A DNA stretch of 64,000 nucleotides, from contig NC_051100.1 of the NCBI RefSeq assembly GCF_901709675.1, positions 12,880,286 through 12,944,285 on the forward strand, given 5' to 3'. The position numbers and the translations under genes were made by a program. The notes beneath the pieces were generated by a model. That model was given only the letters and a program-made list of their open reading frames with translations. It was not told the origin of the DNA and ran no database searches. This document shows, piece after piece, positions 62,586 through 64,000 of this stretch. Position 1 is the first letter of the stretch, and every line of letters begins with the position of its first letter. The DNA comes from Syngnathus acus. Lineage: Eukaryota > Chordata > Actinopteri > Syngnathiformes > Syngnathidae.

Positions 62586-63737
62586 CAAACCGGATTCGGT
62601 TGAAGTTGGGAAATTGTGTAAAATGTAAATAAAACCAAATTACAACGGTTTGAAAAGCACGCAAGCGCCACGGCCGGAAACCAAGACTGAATGACCGTGC
62701 CCTTCGATCCCTCAGACGGCACTGCTTTACAAAACCGACATGAGTGCGTAAAGGATATCACCAAATGGGCTCAGGAAAACTTCAGAAAACCACTGTTAGT
62801 AAATACAGTTCATCTCTACATCAGTAAGTGCGGGTTAAAACTCTACCATGCAAAGCAAAAGGCGTTTATGAACAACATCCAGAAAGGCCGCCGGGTTCTC
62901 TGGGCCCGAGCTCATGTAAAATGGACTGATGAACAATGAAAAAGTGTTTTGTGGTCTGATGAGTCCACTTTTCAAAGTTTTTGGAAACACTGGACGTTGT
63001 GTGCGTTGGACCAAAGAGGAAGCGGACCATCCGGACTGTTATCAACGCAAAGTTCAAAAGCCAACATCTGTGATGGTGTGGGGGTGCATTAGTTCCCATG
63101 GCATAGGTGACTTACATTTCTGTGAAGGCAACATAAATGCTGAAAAGTACATACAGATTTTGGAGCAACATATGCTGCCGTCCAAGCGACGTCTTTTTCA
63201 TGGATGCCGCTGCTTATTTCAGCAAGATAATGCCAAGCCACATTCTGCACGTGTTACAACAGCGTGGCTTCGAAGTAAAAGAGTCCAGGTTCTCCCGTGG
63301 CCCGCTTGCAGTCCAGACCTGTCTCCCATTGAAAATGTGTGGCGCATTATGAAGCGTAAGATACGACAGGGAAGACCCCGGACTGTTGAACAACTGAAGC
63401 GGTTCATCAAGCAAAAATGGGAAAGAATTCCACATGGGAAGCTAAGAGAATTATCTCCTTTCTTCCAAAACGTTTGTTGAGTGTTATTAAAAGGAAAGGT
63501 GATGTAATGAAGTCGTAAACATGCCCTTTCCCAACTTCCACTGCATGTGTTGCAGCCATGAAATTCTAAGTTAATTATTATTTGAAAAATGAAATAAAGT
63601 TTACGAGTTCGAGCATTAAATAGGTTTTCTTTGTACTGTATTCAATTAAATATAGGTTGAAAAGGATTTTCAAATCATTGTATTTTGTTTTTATTTACAT
63701 TTTACACAATTTCCCAACTTCAACCGAATCCGGTTTA
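62586..63737 (+). mobile_element. Tc1-like transposon
   Basis: Inverted ends AACCGGATTCGGTTGAAGTT (left, 62589; reversed at right), flanked by TA (62584-62585; 63738-63739). 1152 bases with a degenerate transposase. Confidence 0.9.
62693..63480 (+). pseudogene. Tc1 transposase, broken
   Basis: Three pieces: DITKWAQENFRKPLLVNTVH (helix-turn-helix part, 62691-62939), then an in-frame TGA and a short SVLWSDEST with the first catalytic Asp, then a frameshift into 62977-63480 with VMVWGCISSHG, QQDNAKPHSA (second Asp) and WPACSPDLSPIENVW (Glu), the DD34E arrangement. It would cut and paste at TA. Two visible lesions disable it. Confidence 0.85.
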
Positions 63738-63948
63738 TATTTATGTCACGTTAGCATACTGTATCGTTTAGCCTGTGGTTGCAGGTTCATGTCTGTTCTT
63801 GGTGTTGGATTTTGTCAAATAAATTTCCCCCAAAATGCGACTTAAAGTCCGGTGCGACTTATATGTTTTTTTCCTCTTTATTGTGCATTTTATGGCTGAT
63901 GTGACTTGTACTCCGGAGCGACTTTTAGTCCGAAAAATACGGTAGTAC

Positions 63949-64000
63949 TGTTGTAATGTGGATTGTGTGTCAGGCAGTGAAACCTTGGTTGTAATCGGGA
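63949..64000. other. Unassigned end of window
   Basis: Nothing recognised. Confidence 0.4.

Larger units (their letters stand above)
62251..63948 (+). mobile_element. Pogo-like MITE hosting a Tc1 element
   Basis: Subterminal GCGACTTATACTCAGGAGCG at the left (62269) and TTTTAGTCCGAAAAATACGG with TA at the right. The left terminal repeat is lost into the preceding fragment. It is interrupted by the Tc1 element. Confidence 0.6.

Overview
The window is nuclear DNA from a teleost fish. The evidence is the mix of elements: fish L2-type LINEs, tRNA-derived SINEs, several hAT and Pogo/Tc1-mariner families, a sushi-like Ty3/gypsy retrotransposon, a Penelope-like element, Helitron remnants, an endogenous retrovirus and a fish-type C2H2 zinc-finger exon. 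I cannot name the species from sequence alone. Nothing bacterial or organellar is present. Nearly every long open frame belongs to a mobile element. The only candidate cellular genes are a four-exon gene with OB-fold-like character (24492-25789, minus), a broken zinc-finger exon (20742-21457, minus) and some spliced-looking fragments near 54.9-55.5 kb and 37.0 kb.

Layout. 1-1440: L2 LINE 5' part (minus). 1497-2713: mosaic hAT element. 5.1-11.3 kb: a LINE on the minus strand, split by a young gag-only sushi-like LTR retrotransposon (6401-9164). 11.3-14.4 kb: L2 LINE with a 918-codon open frame on plus. 14.4-16.0 kb: decayed gypsy. 16.0-17.1 kb: tandem repeats. 17.6-18.05 kb: hAT MITE. 18061-22827: two hAT copies bracketing 3.2 kb of other DNA, with a target-site duplication only at the outer ends. 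22848-24132: another hAT. 24.3-25.8 kb: the OB-fold-like gene. 27567-34095: a Pogo-type transposon holding four separate insertions (solo LTR, 1.66-kb LTR, hAT, Penelope). 34.6-36.9 kb: two hAT elements and a LINE tail.

37243-54852 is a nested stack: a Pogo-type MITE contains a hAT MITE (37544-53810), which contains a BED-finger hAT transposon (37929-49515), which contains an endogenous retrovirus (39083-47684). All four target-site duplications are perfect. The retrovirus has LTRs identical by eye, a tRNA-Phe primer site, and gag, pro and pol open and in one frame, separated by two UGA stops that both sit in the readthrough context UGA-CUA-G. Its protease-region frame carries two H-V-S motifs spaced like a 2H phosphoesterase, and its env frame stops just after the surface subunit. 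From 54.9 kb to the end there are SINEs, a Pogo MITE that preserves the empty site of the Penelope insertion, LINE endonuclease and Helitron remnants, a repeat-bearing LTR and a Tc1 element.

The elements do not form one pathway. They form a layered record of insertions whose relative order can be read from their target duplications. The points most worth a second look are the double UGA-CUA-G gag-pro-pol organisation and the possible 2H domain, the macro-transposon-like hAT pair, the tRNA T-arm mimics in the retroviral leader, and the apparently intact OB-fold-like gene with a perfect 23-bp inverted repeat in its first coding exon.
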